Shown piece by piece: positions 7,562 through 17,325 of a stretch of 64,000 nt of DNA. The notes below the pieces were generated by a model. The model ran no database searches. It was not told the DNA's origin and was given only the letters and a program-made list of their open reading frames with translations. The position numbers and the translations under genes are program-made. This stretch comes from Spirochaeta africana DSM 8902 (GTDB lineage Bacteria; Spirochaetota; Spirochaetia; DSM-27196; DSM-8902), in the NCBI RefSeq assembly GCF_000242595.2, contig NC_017098.1, positions 1,736,001-1,800,000 of the forward strand. The letters are read 5' to 3'. The stretch's first letter is position 1; the number at the start of each line of letters is the position of its first letter.

Positions 7562-10264
7562 ATGGCAGAATCAACAGTGGGAACCATCGGCGAGCTTCTT
7601 AAAGAAGAGACGTGGACGCGTGCCGCCCTGAATAATTACACCGTAGGCAACTTGAAGGAGCTTGATGAACTTGTCGAGCGCATAGAGCAGAATGACAAAC
7701 AGGATGAGATCCTCGAGTTGTGCGATGAACACCTCCAGCATACCAAGAACAGCATCATTGCGCTGTATCTATCAGGAATCATTCAGCTGTCGCGTCAGTC
7801 TATGAACGACGGCAACCTGATAATGCTGGTTAACCTGTTCTCGGACAATCATAAGTGGAAGATTGTTGAGTATCTCTGTAATCGTATTCTTGACTTTGGC
7901 GAGAACAAGTACGCGCTGCGTACCCTGGTAGACTGCTACAGCCACGAAAACCAGACCGGTGATCTGTACTCGGTATACGAGCGCCTGATCAAGGTTGATT
8001 TTGAGGAGGCGGATATTGTCCGCCAGCTGGCAATCCATTACGAGGATAGCGGTGATGTAGAGGAAGCGGTCAGTTACTACAAAAAGGCACTGCACCGTTA
8101 TATCAATAAAAAACTCTTCTCTAACGTGAAGGAAGTCTGGCACAAGCTGGTCAAGTTCTGCCCGGAAGAGATCGAGTTCTTCAATCACGCCGAAAAAAAG
8201 ATTGCCAAATCCCTGAGCGATGAACGGGCTGTACAGCTGCTGGAGGACTACTACCCCAGTTTTATCAGCAAGCAGGACTGGAACATGGCGATCGACATCC
8301 TCAAGCGTATCCTGACCTACGATCCCCAGCATCCGCAGGCGCGCAAGGAGATCGTTGAGTGCTACCGCAAGAAGTACGCCGATCACAGCCATCTTGAGGA
8401 ATATATCAAGCTCAGTAACCTCAATGCCAGCTGGCGTAACATCCACGAGGCTATCTCGGATTTCGAGAAGCATATCTCGTTTGATGCCGGTAACTTCGTA
8501 CACCATCGAACCTGGGGCGTTGGACGGATCAGAGAGATCGATGATGACGAGATCACCATCGACTTTGCCCGGAAGCGACGCCACAAGATGAGTCTGAAAA
8601 TGGCGGTGAATGCCCTGCAAATCATGCCGCGTGACCATATCGCCGTGCTGCGCAGTGCCGTTCGCAAGGAGAAACTCAAAGAAAAGGTAAAAAAGAATCC
8701 GGTCTGGGCACTGAAAACTGTTATCCGCAGTCTGAACAACGCCGCCGACATGAAAATGATCAAGGCTGAGCTGGTACCGCAGGTGCTTACCCCGGGTGAA
8801 TGGACCTCCTGGAGCACCAAGGCTCGCGAACTGCTGAAAACTGACGAGTCATTCGGGAATCTTCAGGACAAGCTGGATTTCTACATGGTCCGAGAAAATC
8901 CTATCACGCTTGATGAAAAGATCTACAATCGCTTCAAGGCAGAGAACAGCTTCTTCGACCGGGTAAAAACCCTGTTCGAGTTCCAGAAGTATACAGAACG
9001 TGATGAAAGCTTCGGGATGGACAGCGATTACTTCAGGGAAATGTTTGAGTATTTCGTTGCCTATCTGCGCAATCCGATGCACTGCAATGAGTTTGTTGTA
9101 GCATCCAATCTGGTTGTACGCCGGATTGTACAGCGCTACGCCTTTCTGAATCCGGGACTGGATCTTGATTTTATTGATCTGTTTAACCAGATAGAGAACG
9201 TAGAAGATGTGTTTCAGAAGATTGACGACAGTGACCTGCGTCGTGATTTCCTGGTGCTGCTGCGCAAGAATGACAAGCAATGGCCGCAATGGTATGTACG
9301 GCTGTTTCCCTATCATGTTTCCAAGGACATCATCCACGAACTGGACAAGAATCAGCATTTCGATCAGTTAAAGGAGATATTCTTTAACATCTTTGACAAC
9401 TATCGCGACAAGCGCGAGGCTTATATCTGGCTGGTTCGCAACTGCGCTGATGATGAATGGTTCAAGCAGATTGATATCACCTACGAAAAACTGCTTATCA
9501 ATATGATTCACCTGCTGGACATTACCTTCCGCGATATCGACAACCGCAAGGATGCAGCCGGAAACCGCAGGATCAACAAACAGATTCAAACCTACCTGTT
9601 CAAGGAAAATCGCCTGCTGGACTACCTGATGCAGGCTGAGGAAGAATCAGTAATCAGGATCTACACCCTGATCGAGGACGTAAAGGATCTTGATCCAGCC
9701 GTTCGTCTTGAGTTGCGCCACAACATCCAGACCAAGTTTCCTGATCTGCAGTTTTACGGGGAACAGGAAAAAGAGGTCTTCAGCCGTGGCGGTTTTATGG
9801 TTCTGCCGCAGTCGTTCGAGGACAAACAGCGTCGACTGCAGCATATCCACGAGGTCGAGGTGCCGCAGAACTCCAAGGAAATTGCCACCGCGCGGGAATA
9901 CGGTGACCTTAAGGAGAATGCCGAGTACAAAGCCGCCAAGGAGCGGCAGGATATGCTGAATAACACCGTAGCTCGTCTGAAAGAGGATCTTGAACGGGCC
10001 ACCATCGTTGCCCCCAAGGAGTTTGATGACTCGGTTGTCGGCTTTGGTACCCGGGTAACCCTCGAGAATATCGACAGCAAAGAGGTTGAAAGCTACACGG
10101 TGCTGGGGCCATGGGAATCCGACCCCGATAACAAGATCATATCCTATCTCTCCCCGCTTGGCAGCGAACTGTGCAGCCACAAGGCCGGAGACGAGTTGCG
10201 ATTCGAGATCAACGAGCGTTCATATGCCTATAAGGTTAAAAAGGTAGAAAAGGCCGAGGTATAA
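7562..10264 (+). CDS. greA: Giant TPR-GreA fusion, transcript-cleavage factor
   Basis: GreA rescues backtracked RNA polymerase by inserting an acidic coiled-coil tip into the secondary channel to trigger RNA cleavage. Here the last ~150 residues are GreA: EIATAREYGDLKENAEYKAA carries the acidic tip (D and E of GDLKENAEY), followed by the FKBP-like domain (VGFGTRVTLENI ... YTVLGPWESDP ... SPLGSELC). About 740 residues of helical TPR-type repeats precede it, where normal GreA is ~158 residues. As I recall, such fusions are known in spirochaetes. I prefer ATG 7562 (AGGAG 6 nt upstream, 900 residues) over ATG 7526 (no ribosome site, 912 residues). A strong terminator follows at 10305. Confidence 0.92.
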   Translation: MAESTVGTIGELLKEETWTRAALNNYTVGNLKELDELVERIEQNDKQDEILELCDEHLQHTKNSIIALYLSGIIQLSRQSMNDGNLIMLVNLFSDNHKWKIVEYLCNRILDFGENKYALRTLVDCYSHENQTGDLYSVYERLIKVDFEEADIVRQLAIHYEDSGDVEEAVSYYKKALHRYINKKLFSNVKEVWHKLVKFCPEEIEFFNHAEKKIAKSLSDERAVQLLEDYYPSFISKQDWNMAIDILKRILTYDPQHPQARKEIVECYRKKYADHSHLEEYIKLSNLNASWRNIHEAISDFEKHISFDAGNFVHHRTWGVGRIREIDDDEITIDFARKRRHKMSLKMAVNALQIMPRDHIAVLRSAVRKEKLKEKVKKNPVWALKTVIRSLNNAADMKMIKAELVPQVLTPGEWTSWSTKARELLKTDESFGNLQDKLDFYMVRENPITLDEKIYNRFKAENSFFDRVKTLFEFQKYTERDESFGMDSDYFREMFEYFVAYLRNPMHCNEFVVASNLVVRRIVQRYAFLNPGLDLDFIDLFNQIENVEDVFQKIDDSDLRRDFLVLLRKNDKQWPQWYVRLFPYHVSKDIIHELDKNQHFDQLKEIFFNIFDNYRDKREAYIWLVRNCADDEWFKQIDITYEKLLINMIHLLDITFRDIDNRKDAAGNRRINKQIQTYLFKENRLLDYLMQAEEESVIRIYTLIEDVKDLDPAVRLELRHNIQTKFPDLQFYGEQEKEVFSRGGFMVLPQSFEDKQRRLQHIHEVEVPQNSKEIATAREYGDLKENAEYKAAKERQDMLNNTVARLKEDLERATIVAPKEFDDSVVGFGTRVTLENIDSKEVESYTVLGPWESDPDNKIISYLSPLGSELCSHKAGDELRFEINERSYAYKVKKVEKAEV

Positions 10265-10304
10265 AGGCCACCAGCAAACAGCACATCGCCAACATCACAT
10301 GTGC

Positions 10305-10337
10305 AGCTGTTCCGGATTATCCGGAACAGCTTTTTTT
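10305..10337 (+). terminator. Rho-independent terminator of the TPR-greA operon
   Basis: Perfect 11-bp stem AGCTGTTCCGG / CCGGAACAGCT with an ATTAT loop, followed by a run of T to 10337. It lies 40 bp after the greA stop, facing the convergent HEAT-repeat gene. Confidence 0.93.
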
Positions 10338-10349
10338 ACCGGCGAGTAC

Positions 10350-11792
10350 CTACAGCTGCTCCAGACCGCTGGCAGCTTCCCGCCGCAATGCGGGATGGTA
10401 ACCATCCCCGGTGTACTGTTCGATCCGTTCGCGGTGGCGCCGCAGGCTGTTACGGGATATACCACGCACGCCGTACATCTGTATTACAAAATTGGGGTGA
10501 TCCAGCATGCGCAGATAGAAATCCTCCAGGGCTGGATCGTCGGTTGTGCTCATGGCCCGTGCAAGCGCATCCAGGATCCGGCTGTTATCCTTTTCCCACT
10601 CGTCGCGCATTATCTCCATCAGCACCTCACGACTGCCAACGGCGTTGTGCTCTATCAGCAGCTGAATCATGAGTATCCGCATATCCTGGGGCGTGGTGGA
10701 CCGGACCACATGTTCATGAATAAATTCCCAGGAATCATCCGTACCGAGCTCAGCCAGGGTTCGCAGAGCCTTGCGACGAATCGATGCCTGGGGATCACTG
10801 CGCGCCATATAACGTACCGCCGGCAGGGCATCGGTAAACCGGGCGGCAGCAACCCCGTCCAGGGCTACCTCGCGTGTTCGTGCATAGGAGTCGCGCAGCG
10901 CCCGCTGCAGCATACGGGTATTATCCTCATCCGGAAACTGGCTGAGCGCCGATACTGCATAGGCACGCAGCAGATTCTCATCCGAACTCAGGGCATTACG
11001 AAGCGCCGGTAATGCCCGCGGATCACCGATCTTTCCCAGGGAATCCGCGGCGAACTGTCGATGAACCGCCGGATTGGTGTCATCCTCCAGTATCTCGATC
11101 AGGGTGTCTACTGCTACAGGTTGCCGCATATCACCCAGAGCAAGCAGGATTGATTCGCGCAGATTATCGGTCAGCATCGGTTGATTTTCGAGCACATCGA
11201 GCAAGAACTCCGCATCGGATTCCGTGCCGAAGTTTGCCAGTGCCCTCACCGCAAACCCGGAGTATGCGACATTATCTTCCTGGATCAGCTCATACATCAG
11301 TTCAGCGGCCTCTTCGCGCTCTTGCAGCTCAATCGCGCCAAGATACTGAATACTGGCACGTATCAGGGAGTTGCTGTAGTCATAGAAATACAGCAGGATA
11401 TCCAGTGCATCATGTTCAAGAGACGGATCCTCAAACTCCCGGAAAAAATCCAGCACCTTGACCCGCAAATCCCCACTGCTGCTGAACTGAAATCGCTCTT
11501 TGAGCTCCTCATTGAGTCCGGTTTCCCGGCGCTCACGCAATGTAGACAACAGTTCAATAACATTTGCATCGATCCCGTACATCAGGGTGTCACGCCACTC
11601 CTCGAACAGCGTGATCTCCGCCTGTTCACGGGTAGTGAGCGGCGCCTCCTCGGGCACCGGTGCACCGTCATCCTCCTCCTCGGCGACTGCTTCGGCGGTT
11701 TCCGGTGACGGCAGTTGTGCAGCAGCCGGCAGTGCCGTTCCCAGGCAGAACAGCAGAATCAGAAGCAACCGTATCCACTCAGTCTTGTACAT
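10350..11792 (-). CDS. Exported HEAT-repeat protein
   Basis: A 480-residue protein with an N-terminal signal peptide (LLLILLFCLGTALPAAAQ, cleavage near residue 26), an acidic low-complexity linker (AEAVAEEEDDGAPVPEEAPL), and then HEAT/PBS-lyase-type repeats to the end. Examples are AIELQEREEAAELMYELIQE, LALGDMRQPVAVDTLIEILE and DSLGKIGDPRALPALRNAL, each about 32-37 residues. Helical repeat solenoids like this bind partner proteins, and this one should act in the periplasm. It is the last gene of the long minus-strand operon and overlaps murJ by 14 bp. Specific partner unknown; an envelope role is inferred from export and position next to the lipid II flippase. Confidence 0.82.
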   Translation of the reverse strand: MYKTEWIRLLLILLFCLGTALPAAAQLPSPETAEAVAEEEDDGAPVPEEAPLTTREQAEITLFEEWRDTLMYGIDANVIELLSTLRERRETGLNEELKERFQFSSSGDLRVKVLDFFREFEDPSLEHDALDILLYFYDYSNSLIRASIQYLGAIELQEREEAAELMYELIQEDNVAYSGFAVRALANFGTESDAEFLLDVLENQPMLTDNLRESILLALGDMRQPVAVDTLIEILEDDTNPAVHRQFAADSLGKIGDPRALPALRNALSSDENLLRAYAVSALSQFPDEDNTRMLQRALRDSYARTREVALDGVAAARFTDALPAVRYMARSDPQASIRRKALRTLAELGTDDSWEFIHEHVVRSTTPQDMRILMIQLLIEHNAVGSREVLMEIMRDEWEKDNSRILDALARAMSTTDDPALEDFYLRMLDHPNFVIQMYGVRGISRNSLRRHRERIEQYTGDGYHPALRREAASGLEQL

Positions 11793-13368
11793 TCGACCTT
11801 CTCCTTTTCAGCAGAAACTGGATAACATCGATGCGAAACAGCATATACAAGGCAAACAGCACAGCCAATGTACTCAATCCGATCCCCAGGGTTGCCACCC
11901 AGTTACGCAGCGTAGACCCGAGTTGCCAGGCATCCCCGATGATATAGTACACACCGAGCAATGCGATACTGCCAATGATTACCGACGAGATAACAACCTT
12001 GAATGCCTCCGGTAACATCCCACGCCCCGGATGAATCCGGTATCGCCGGTACAACACCACCAGCATCACCACCAGGCCAACACTGAAAGCCATTGAATTT
12101 GCCACCGCCAGCCCGACAACACGCAGCGGTGTTTCCCGCAGTATGAGCGACAAGCCGACATCCAGGGTCATGGTTGCCAGGGCGACATACAGCGGGATAC
12201 GATACTGCCCCAAGGCATAGAACAGGCGCTGCACAAGGTTGAACCCCGCAACACTGAACAGACCGAAGCTGTAGCCGATGAGAACACGCGAAGCCATATG
12301 GGTATATTCGGCAGTAAATGCGCCGCGCTGCAGTGCAACACCGATTGCAGGGCGCCCCATCACCGCCAGGAGCACAGCCGAGGGAAGCAGCAATGCAAAC
12401 AGTGAGGTAAGACCACGGGTAATGGTTCTCTCCAGGTGTTGATAGTCCTTGATAGCTGCCTGTCGGCTCATGGCAGGAAAAAACACCGTGGCAATCGATG
12501 CAGAGAAGATACCGAACGGGAGTTGCCAGAAGATCAGCGCGTTCAGCAGGGCGGTACTGGACCCCTCCTCCAAACCGCTGGCCAGCAGCATGGAGATTTG
12601 CTGGTTGATGGTATACACCGAGCTGGTTACCACCACCGGCGCCCAGCGTCGCAGTATACGCTTGAAGTCGGGACTGGTGAAATCCAGACTGAAGAATTTC
12701 CGGTATCCAAGCCTCACCAGCGAAGGGATCTGGAACAGAACCTGGGCTATACCGCCGACCAGAACCCCCACGACCATAGAAAATATACCCAGCTGCTGAT
12801 GCAGCAGCAAAATGGCGCAGATTACCGCAATAGAAAACAGCAGCGGGGTAATAGATGGCACCGCAAAGCGGCCATGGGCATGCAGCGTACCCATCAATAC
12901 AGCACTTATACTCACCAGCAGGGTGTAGTTCATCAGAAAACGAAACAGATCAACTCCCAGCTCATGCTGGGCACTGGTCGGAAAGCTGAACAGCAGCCGT
13001 ATCAGCTGCGGAGCAAATATCACCGAGAGAATCGTAAGGGGTATCAGCACCACGCATTGCAGTCCGATCAACGAGGAAAAGAGCCGCCGGGATCGATCTC
13101 CATCCCGATCGGCAGCAACGGTCTCACTCATAACCGGTATAAAGGCAGAGGACAGCGCCCCTTCCGCCATCAGTTTTCGCAGATTATTGGGTATCGAGAA
13201 GACAAGATTCAACACATCGGCGGTAGCGCCGCCCCCGAAAATCCCGCTGAAAACGGCGGTTCTTACAAAACCGAGTATGCGGGACAGGGCGGTAGCACCC
13301 ATGACAATCCCGGTTGAGGTGCCCAGTCGGGAGGCCGCTGTTGGATCCGGTTCACTGGTGCGGCTCAT
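11779..13368 (-). CDS. murJ: MurJ (MviN) lipid II flippase
   Basis: Flips the peptidoglycan precursor lipid II across the inner membrane. The 529-residue length and about 14 hydrophobic segments fit MurJ of the MOP exporter superfamily. The N-terminal region VMGATALSRILGFVRTAVFSG..., the conserved PNNLRKLMAEGALSSAFIPV stretch (residues about 54-73) and the GPF-like portal residues all resemble the family. It is encoded 4 bp into tgt (ATGA overlap), and its 3' end overlaps the HEAT-repeat gene by 14 bp, so expression is coupled through the operon. Confidence 0.93.
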   Translation of the reverse strand: MSRTSEPDPTAASRLGTSTGIVMGATALSRILGFVRTAVFSGIFGGGATADVLNLVFSIPNNLRKLMAEGALSSAFIPVMSETVAADRDGDRSRRLFSSLIGLQCVVLIPLTILSVIFAPQLIRLLFSFPTSAQHELGVDLFRFLMNYTLLVSISAVLMGTLHAHGRFAVPSITPLLFSIAVICAILLLHQQLGIFSMVVGVLVGGIAQVLFQIPSLVRLGYRKFFSLDFTSPDFKRILRRWAPVVVTSSVYTINQQISMLLASGLEEGSSTALLNALIFWQLPFGIFSASIATVFFPAMSRQAAIKDYQHLERTITRGLTSLFALLLPSAVLLAVMGRPAIGVALQRGAFTAEYTHMASRVLIGYSFGLFSVAGFNLVQRLFYALGQYRIPLYVALATMTLDVGLSLILRETPLRVVGLAVANSMAFSVGLVVMLVVLYRRYRIHPGRGMLPEAFKVVISSVIIGSIALLGVYYIIGDAWQLGSTLRNWVATLGIGLSTLAVLFALYMLFRIDVIQFLLKRRRSNVQD

Positions 13369-14492
13369 CGCTGTTCCCCGGTGGCAAACTTCTCCATGAA
13401 GCCGGCAGCATACTCGCGGAAGCGATCCTTACGAATGCTGGCTCGCACCTCATTCATGAATTGCTGCATAAAATACAGGTTATGACGGGTTGCAATCATT
13501 GGACCCAGCATCTCCCTGGCGTTAAACAGGTGATGCAGGTATCCCCGCGAGAACCCCTGCAGGTCGGGTGCGGTATCTCCCGCCGGATCGATTGGCTGGT
13601 CACTTCCGCGATGAGCCGCCCGCTTTAACGATACCAGACCATGACGGGTAAATATACTGCCATTGCGGGCTACCCGCGTAGGGAGAACACAATCGAACAT
13701 GTCAATCCCGTTTGCTACGGCGGCAAGGATGAAATCGGGGGTGCCGATTCCCATTACATAACGCGGCCGGTCAGCCGGTAAATACTGAGCAGTATGGGCA
13801 AGTATATCGGCAAACTGGGAATAGGTCTCCCCGACCGACAGCCCCCCGATAGCGATGCCGGGGGTCTCCATTTCGGCAAGGGTTTCTGCATGCTCGCGAC
13901 GCAGATCGGGATAAAAATTCCCCTGCACAATGGAAAACAGCTGCCCCGGATACCAGTCCCTGGTCCCCTGCCATTCAGCAATTGCCCGTTTCAGCCACCT
14001 GGTGGTACGATCCATAGCATCACGGGCATCCTGCAGCGGGATATCCGGCGGGGTGCAGACATCCAGCACCATCTGGATGTCGCTGCCAAGGCGTGCCTGA
14101 GCCTGCACAACCAACTCCGGGGTGAGGGTGTGCGGGCTGCCATCGATATGACTGCGAAAATACACCCCGGTTTCTTCGATTTTGCGCAATCCCGACAGAG
14201 AGAAAACCTGATACCCGCCCGAGTCGGTTAGGATGTTACCCTTCCAGGTAGAAAACCCCCGAATGCCTCCCAGCGAATACACCGTATCGATACCCGGTCG
14301 CAACAGAAGATGGTAGGTGTTTGCAAGAATCAATGAATATCCCAGGTCAGCTACCTGTCCAGGATACATGCCTTTCACTGTCGCGGCGGTACCAACCGGC
14401 ATGAATGCAGGGGTAGCAACATCACCGTGCGGCAGTTTCAACCGGCCTGTCCGGGCGGCTGAGCCGCGATCGTTATGCTCGATAGTAATCAT
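13365..14492 (-). CDS. tgt: tRNA-guanine transglycosylase, zinc site missing
   Basis: Exchanges G34 for preQ1 in GUN-anticodon tRNAs, the first tRNA-bound step to queuosine; QueA, the next enzyme, is at 39225. The 375-residue TIM-barrel protein has DSGGYQVFSL (substrate pocket, about 90-100), GIGTPDFILAAVANGIDMFDC (catalytic Asp in the last part) and the PTRVARNGSIFT loop. The bacterial zinc site C-x-C-x2-C...H is not seen: where E. coli has DPECDCYTCRNYSRAYLHH this protein has DPAGDTAPDLQGFSRGYLHH, with no Cys at those positions while the downstream His residues remain. The rest looks intact, so I call it functional Tgt of a zinc-free type (inference). Confidence 0.93.
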   Translation of the reverse strand: MITIEHNDRGSAARTGRLKLPHGDVATPAFMPVGTAATVKGMYPGQVADLGYSLILANTYHLLLRPGIDTVYSLGGIRGFSTWKGNILTDSGGYQVFSLSGLRKIEETGVYFRSHIDGSPHTLTPELVVQAQARLGSDIQMVLDVCTPPDIPLQDARDAMDRTTRWLKRAIAEWQGTRDWYPGQLFSIVQGNFYPDLRREHAETLAEMETPGIAIGGLSVGETYSQFADILAHTAQYLPADRPRYVMGIGTPDFILAAVANGIDMFDCVLPTRVARNGSIFTRHGLVSLKRAAHRGSDQPIDPAGDTAPDLQGFSRGYLHHLFNAREMLGPMIATRHNLYFMQQFMNEVRASIRKDRFREYAAGFMEKFATGEQR

Positions 14493-14506
14493 AGAAGTTC
14501 CTTTAT

Positions 14507-15577
14507 TCAGGTTTTGGCGCGCAGCAGCAGCACCGATCCGATACAGAAAAAAACTGCCGCTCCACTGAAGGCACCGATGATCGGCGGAACGCCGCCAACG
14601 CCGGCAAGCAGTGACAGCACCATCTGGATGACATAATATCCCACCGAGACGACCAGACTGAGCAGCAGGCTGAGCAGGAGGATATTCTTTTTTAACCTGC
14701 TGCCGATCGAGCAGCTGAGCAACGCCACAATAAACGGGGTGAGTGAGAATGCGATCCGTTCATAATACTGTGTCAAAGCCGCACGATAGGGCAACCCGGC
14801 CGCCTGCAGGGTCTCTACCCGTTCACGGGCCTCTTCCCGGGTAAGATCATCAAGGTCCTGGGTTTGGCGACGAAATGCCCGCGGGCTGGTATTCAGCAGC
14901 GGATCGGTAAACAGCTCTTCGCTGGCACGCTGCAGGTCGCCATTGACACGAAACACCGTGGCATTCGGCACTTCCCAGGAGGATCCACTCCAGCGAGCAT
15001 TGCGTCCTTCGATCCGGGCGGTAAAGCGTCCGTCCTCATCCCGCAGCACAAAAAGGATATTAGTCAGGGTTTGGGTGGCATCGTTATAGTAATCGGCAAA
15101 ATAGATGGCTTGCCCCTGCGCACCAATCAGGGTTATGTCGGCGTTGCTGAAGCTGCGGGAAACACCCAGCAGTTCACGGCTGCGAGCGTTCTTCTCCCGG
15201 GTTGCCGGAATAACGGAGTAGTCCTCAAAAAAAAAGCTGAACAGACTGAAAACGGCTCCCAGTACGATAATCGGCATTACCAGGCGGTGCATAGGAATCC
15301 CTGCCCCCAGGATGGCTACAAGTTCATTGTTACTGTACAGGCTGCCCATTGCAAACGAGATTGCAAACAGGAGTGCCATCGGGAGGGCATAGCTTACACT
15401 CTGCGGTACATACAGAATCTGTAACCCCAACACCTGGATAAACGGCACATCCTGGTTGATATACCGGGTAAGATTTGCAAACAGATCAATAATCTGCACA
15501 ATGAGCACAAAGAAAACCAGTGCAATCAGAAAAACCGAGAGGATATTGTTGATTATCATGCGACTGAGTGTTCTCAT
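14507..15577 (-). CDS. lptG: LptG/YjgP-YjgQ family permease
   Basis: A 356-residue member of the LptF/LptG family, the membrane halves of the ABC machine that extracts lipopolysaccharide from the inner membrane. Three N-terminal hydrophobic helices (around 10-35, 55-80, 100-120) are followed by a periplasmic jellyroll-like segment (about 130-265) and three C-terminal helices. The N-terminus MRTLSRMIINNILSVFLIAL and the GIPMHRLVMPI region are typical. It follows another family member by 9 bp, so the pair can form the heterodimer. F versus G assignment is uncertain, and LptB/C/A/D are not in the window. Confidence 0.82.
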   Translation of the reverse strand: MRTLSRMIINNILSVFLIALVFFVLIVQIIDLFANLTRYINQDVPFIQVLGLQILYVPQSVSYALPMALLFAISFAMGSLYSNNELVAILGAGIPMHRLVMPIIVLGAVFSLFSFFFEDYSVIPATREKNARSRELLGVSRSFSNADITLIGAQGQAIYFADYYNDATQTLTNILFVLRDEDGRFTARIEGRNARWSGSSWEVPNATVFRVNGDLQRASEELFTDPLLNTSPRAFRRQTQDLDDLTREEARERVETLQAAGLPYRAALTQYYERIAFSLTPFIVALLSCSIGSRLKKNILLLSLLLSLVVSVGYYVIQMVLSLLAGVGGVPPIIGAFSGAAVFFCIGSVLLLRAKT

Positions 15578-15586
15578 CCTGGTATG

Positions 15587-16897
15587 CTACCTTTTTATCC
15601 GGATACCGAGTGCTACAAGCCCTACCAGAATCAGTATCACATTGGGAAACCACATTGTCCAGAATGGTGGAATGAAATGATGCTGGGTACCAAGGGTCTG
15701 CCCACCTAACAGCAAAAACCAGTACAACACACAAATTATCAGCCCGATGCCGAAGTTGACTGTCCTGCCTGAGCGTTTGGAAAACAGCCCGACCGGAAAG
15801 GCGAACAACACGAAGGCAATCGAGGCAAACGGGATTGAAAACTTTTTATGGAATTCTATCTCATACACCTGCAGGGTGCCATCCCGCAGGGTGCGATCCG
15901 CCTGCTCACGATAGGCACGGGTGTCATCCCGCAGGGTTCTGACCGTGCCTGGCAGAACATCCTGGCCTGGCTGCACGGCATGCCAGTACCCAGCCCTGGC
16001 GGTGTGTGCCAATTCGGACACCCGCAGCTGGTGATCGTGTTTACGCTGCGCAAACCGTGTGCGCCGTTCCTGGATGTCGGCCCAGACATCCACAGAACTC
16101 ATCTCGCGAGCACCCGGTCGCATTACCATATCGGTCAGATCCTGTAACGGAACCCGGTAGATCATCTGCTCGCCATCAGCGTAATCCCAGGTATCCGGGC
16201 GTCGCGAGGAATAACTGTGCGAAAAGATAGACTGAATAGAAAGCGACAGGTCGGCAATATCATCCTCATCGACCAGCAGTTCGGCATCCCGACCGGTAAT
16301 AATTCGTCGATTGCCCTCAGAGTCGTTATCAATTATCAGCAAGGTATCGATGGTATTGCCGGAAACTGCCCCGGTTACCAACACGCGATTCTGATGTGTG
16401 TGAACCGAGTATGGTTCGAGTTCCAGTTCTGGATTGGAGAAGATCAGCGACCGGTACAGTCGCCCATAGTTAATGGTGCCGATAGGCAGCAAAATGTCAT
16501 TCATTACAAACGAACCAATGGAGAACAGCAATCCCAGGCTGATCATGGGTACAAACAGCACGCTCAGCGGCACACCCGAGGCCTGAAAGGCAATGATCTC
16601 GTTCTCGCTTGAAAACTTCCCCATGGTCAGCAGCGCCCCCACCAGGGAAGCAAAAGGAATGCTCAGGGCAATAAATGATGGCATAGCGTAGACCATCAGC
16701 TGAAGAACCTGCATCAGGGGGGCATTCTTCTGCAGGATATCCTCCGCCAGAAACAGGATCTGGTTCACAAAAAAAATGGCGAAGAAAAAGAAAAAACAGA
16801 CTATAAAGGTAAGCGCAAACTCCCGGGCGATATACAGGAAGATTGTTCTGGGGGCACGCGTTTTAGTGAACACCGGTGGATCCAAAACCTCCCTCAC
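15587..16897 (-). CDS. lptF: LptF/YjgP-YjgQ family permease
   Basis: Second LptF/LptG-type permease (436 residues). It has N-terminal helices including [20 protein letters not shown], a conserved [20 protein letters not shown] region (about 80-100), a periplasmic domain longer than usual (about 155-335), and three C-terminal helices. Its 5' end overlaps dut by 35 bp. Possible starts are GTG 16897 (shown), TTG 16885 and GTG 16873; the purine-rich GAGGGAGG just before 16885 makes that one plausible. Together with the 356-residue partner it should form a lipid-exporting permease. Whether the cargo is LPS, which many spirochaetes lack, is open. Confidence 0.82.
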   Translation of the reverse strand: MREVLDPPVFTKTRAPRTIFLYIAREFALTFIVCFFFFFAIFFVNQILFLAEDILQKNAPLMQVLQLMVYAMPSFIALSIPFASLVGALLTMGKFSSENEIIAFQASGVPLSVLFVPMISLGLLFSIGSFVMNDILLPIGTINYGRLYRSLIFSNPELELEPYSVHTHQNRVLVTGAVSGNTIDTLLIIDNDSEGNRRIITGRDAELLVDEDDIADLSLSIQSIFSHSYSSRRPDTWDYADGEQMIYRVPLQDLTDMVMRPGAREMSSVDVWADIQERRTRFAQRKHDHQLRVSELAHTARAGYWHAVQPGQDVLPGTVRTLRDDTRAYREQADRTLRDGTLQVYEIEFHKKFSIPFASIAFVLFAFPVGLFSKRSGRTVNFGIGLIICVLYWFLLLGGQTLGTQHHFIPPFWTMWFPNVILILVGLVALGIRIKR

Positions 16898-17318
16898 CTC
16901 GATCGGTCCGGGGCAGGTTCGCCGTGGTTACCTGGTGAAATCGGGCCTGCACGAAAGGTGCAATAACCATCTGTGCGATACGGTCACCTGGCGACACTGT
17001 CACGGCAGTATTACTGAGATTTATAATCGGCACCCGGATCTCGCCACGATAATCAGGATCTATAGTGCCGGGTGCATTTATCACCGTTATGCCGGCGCGG
17101 CTTGCCAGCCCGGATCGTGGCCGCACCTGAGCCTCCAGATTGTCCGGAAGGGCAATCCGCAGCCCGGTTCCGACCAGACACCGCTCCAGAGGCCGAAGCT
17201 CCAGCGGCTGCTGCAGATCTGCCCGCAGGTCTACACCAACAGCGCCCGAGCTTTGATACTCGGGCACGTATTGGGGAATATACTGCGGTGATGATGAAAT
17301 CAAGACCGTATCTGACAT
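16863..17318 (-). CDS. dut: dUTPase (dUTP diphosphatase)
   Basis: Hydrolyses dUTP to dUMP, keeping uracil out of DNA and feeding thymidylate synthesis. All five trimeric-dUTPase motifs are visible in the 151-residue product: [45 protein letters not shown] and [13 protein letters not shown] (the C-terminal arm over the active site). The open frame runs upstream to 17723, but that part is inside pnp in another frame; the ATG at 17318, 7 bp after the pnp stop, gives the normal size. The stop lies within the 5' end of lptF. Confidence 0.96.
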   Translation of the reverse strand: MSDTVLISSSPQYIPQYVPEYQSSGAVGVDLRADLQQPLELRPLERCLVGTGLRIALPDNLEAQVRPRSGLASRAGITVINAPGTIDPDYRGEIRVPIINLSNTAVTVSPGDRIAQMVIAPFVQARFHQVTTANLPRTDRGEGGFGSTGVH

Positions 17319-17325
17319 ACAGACA

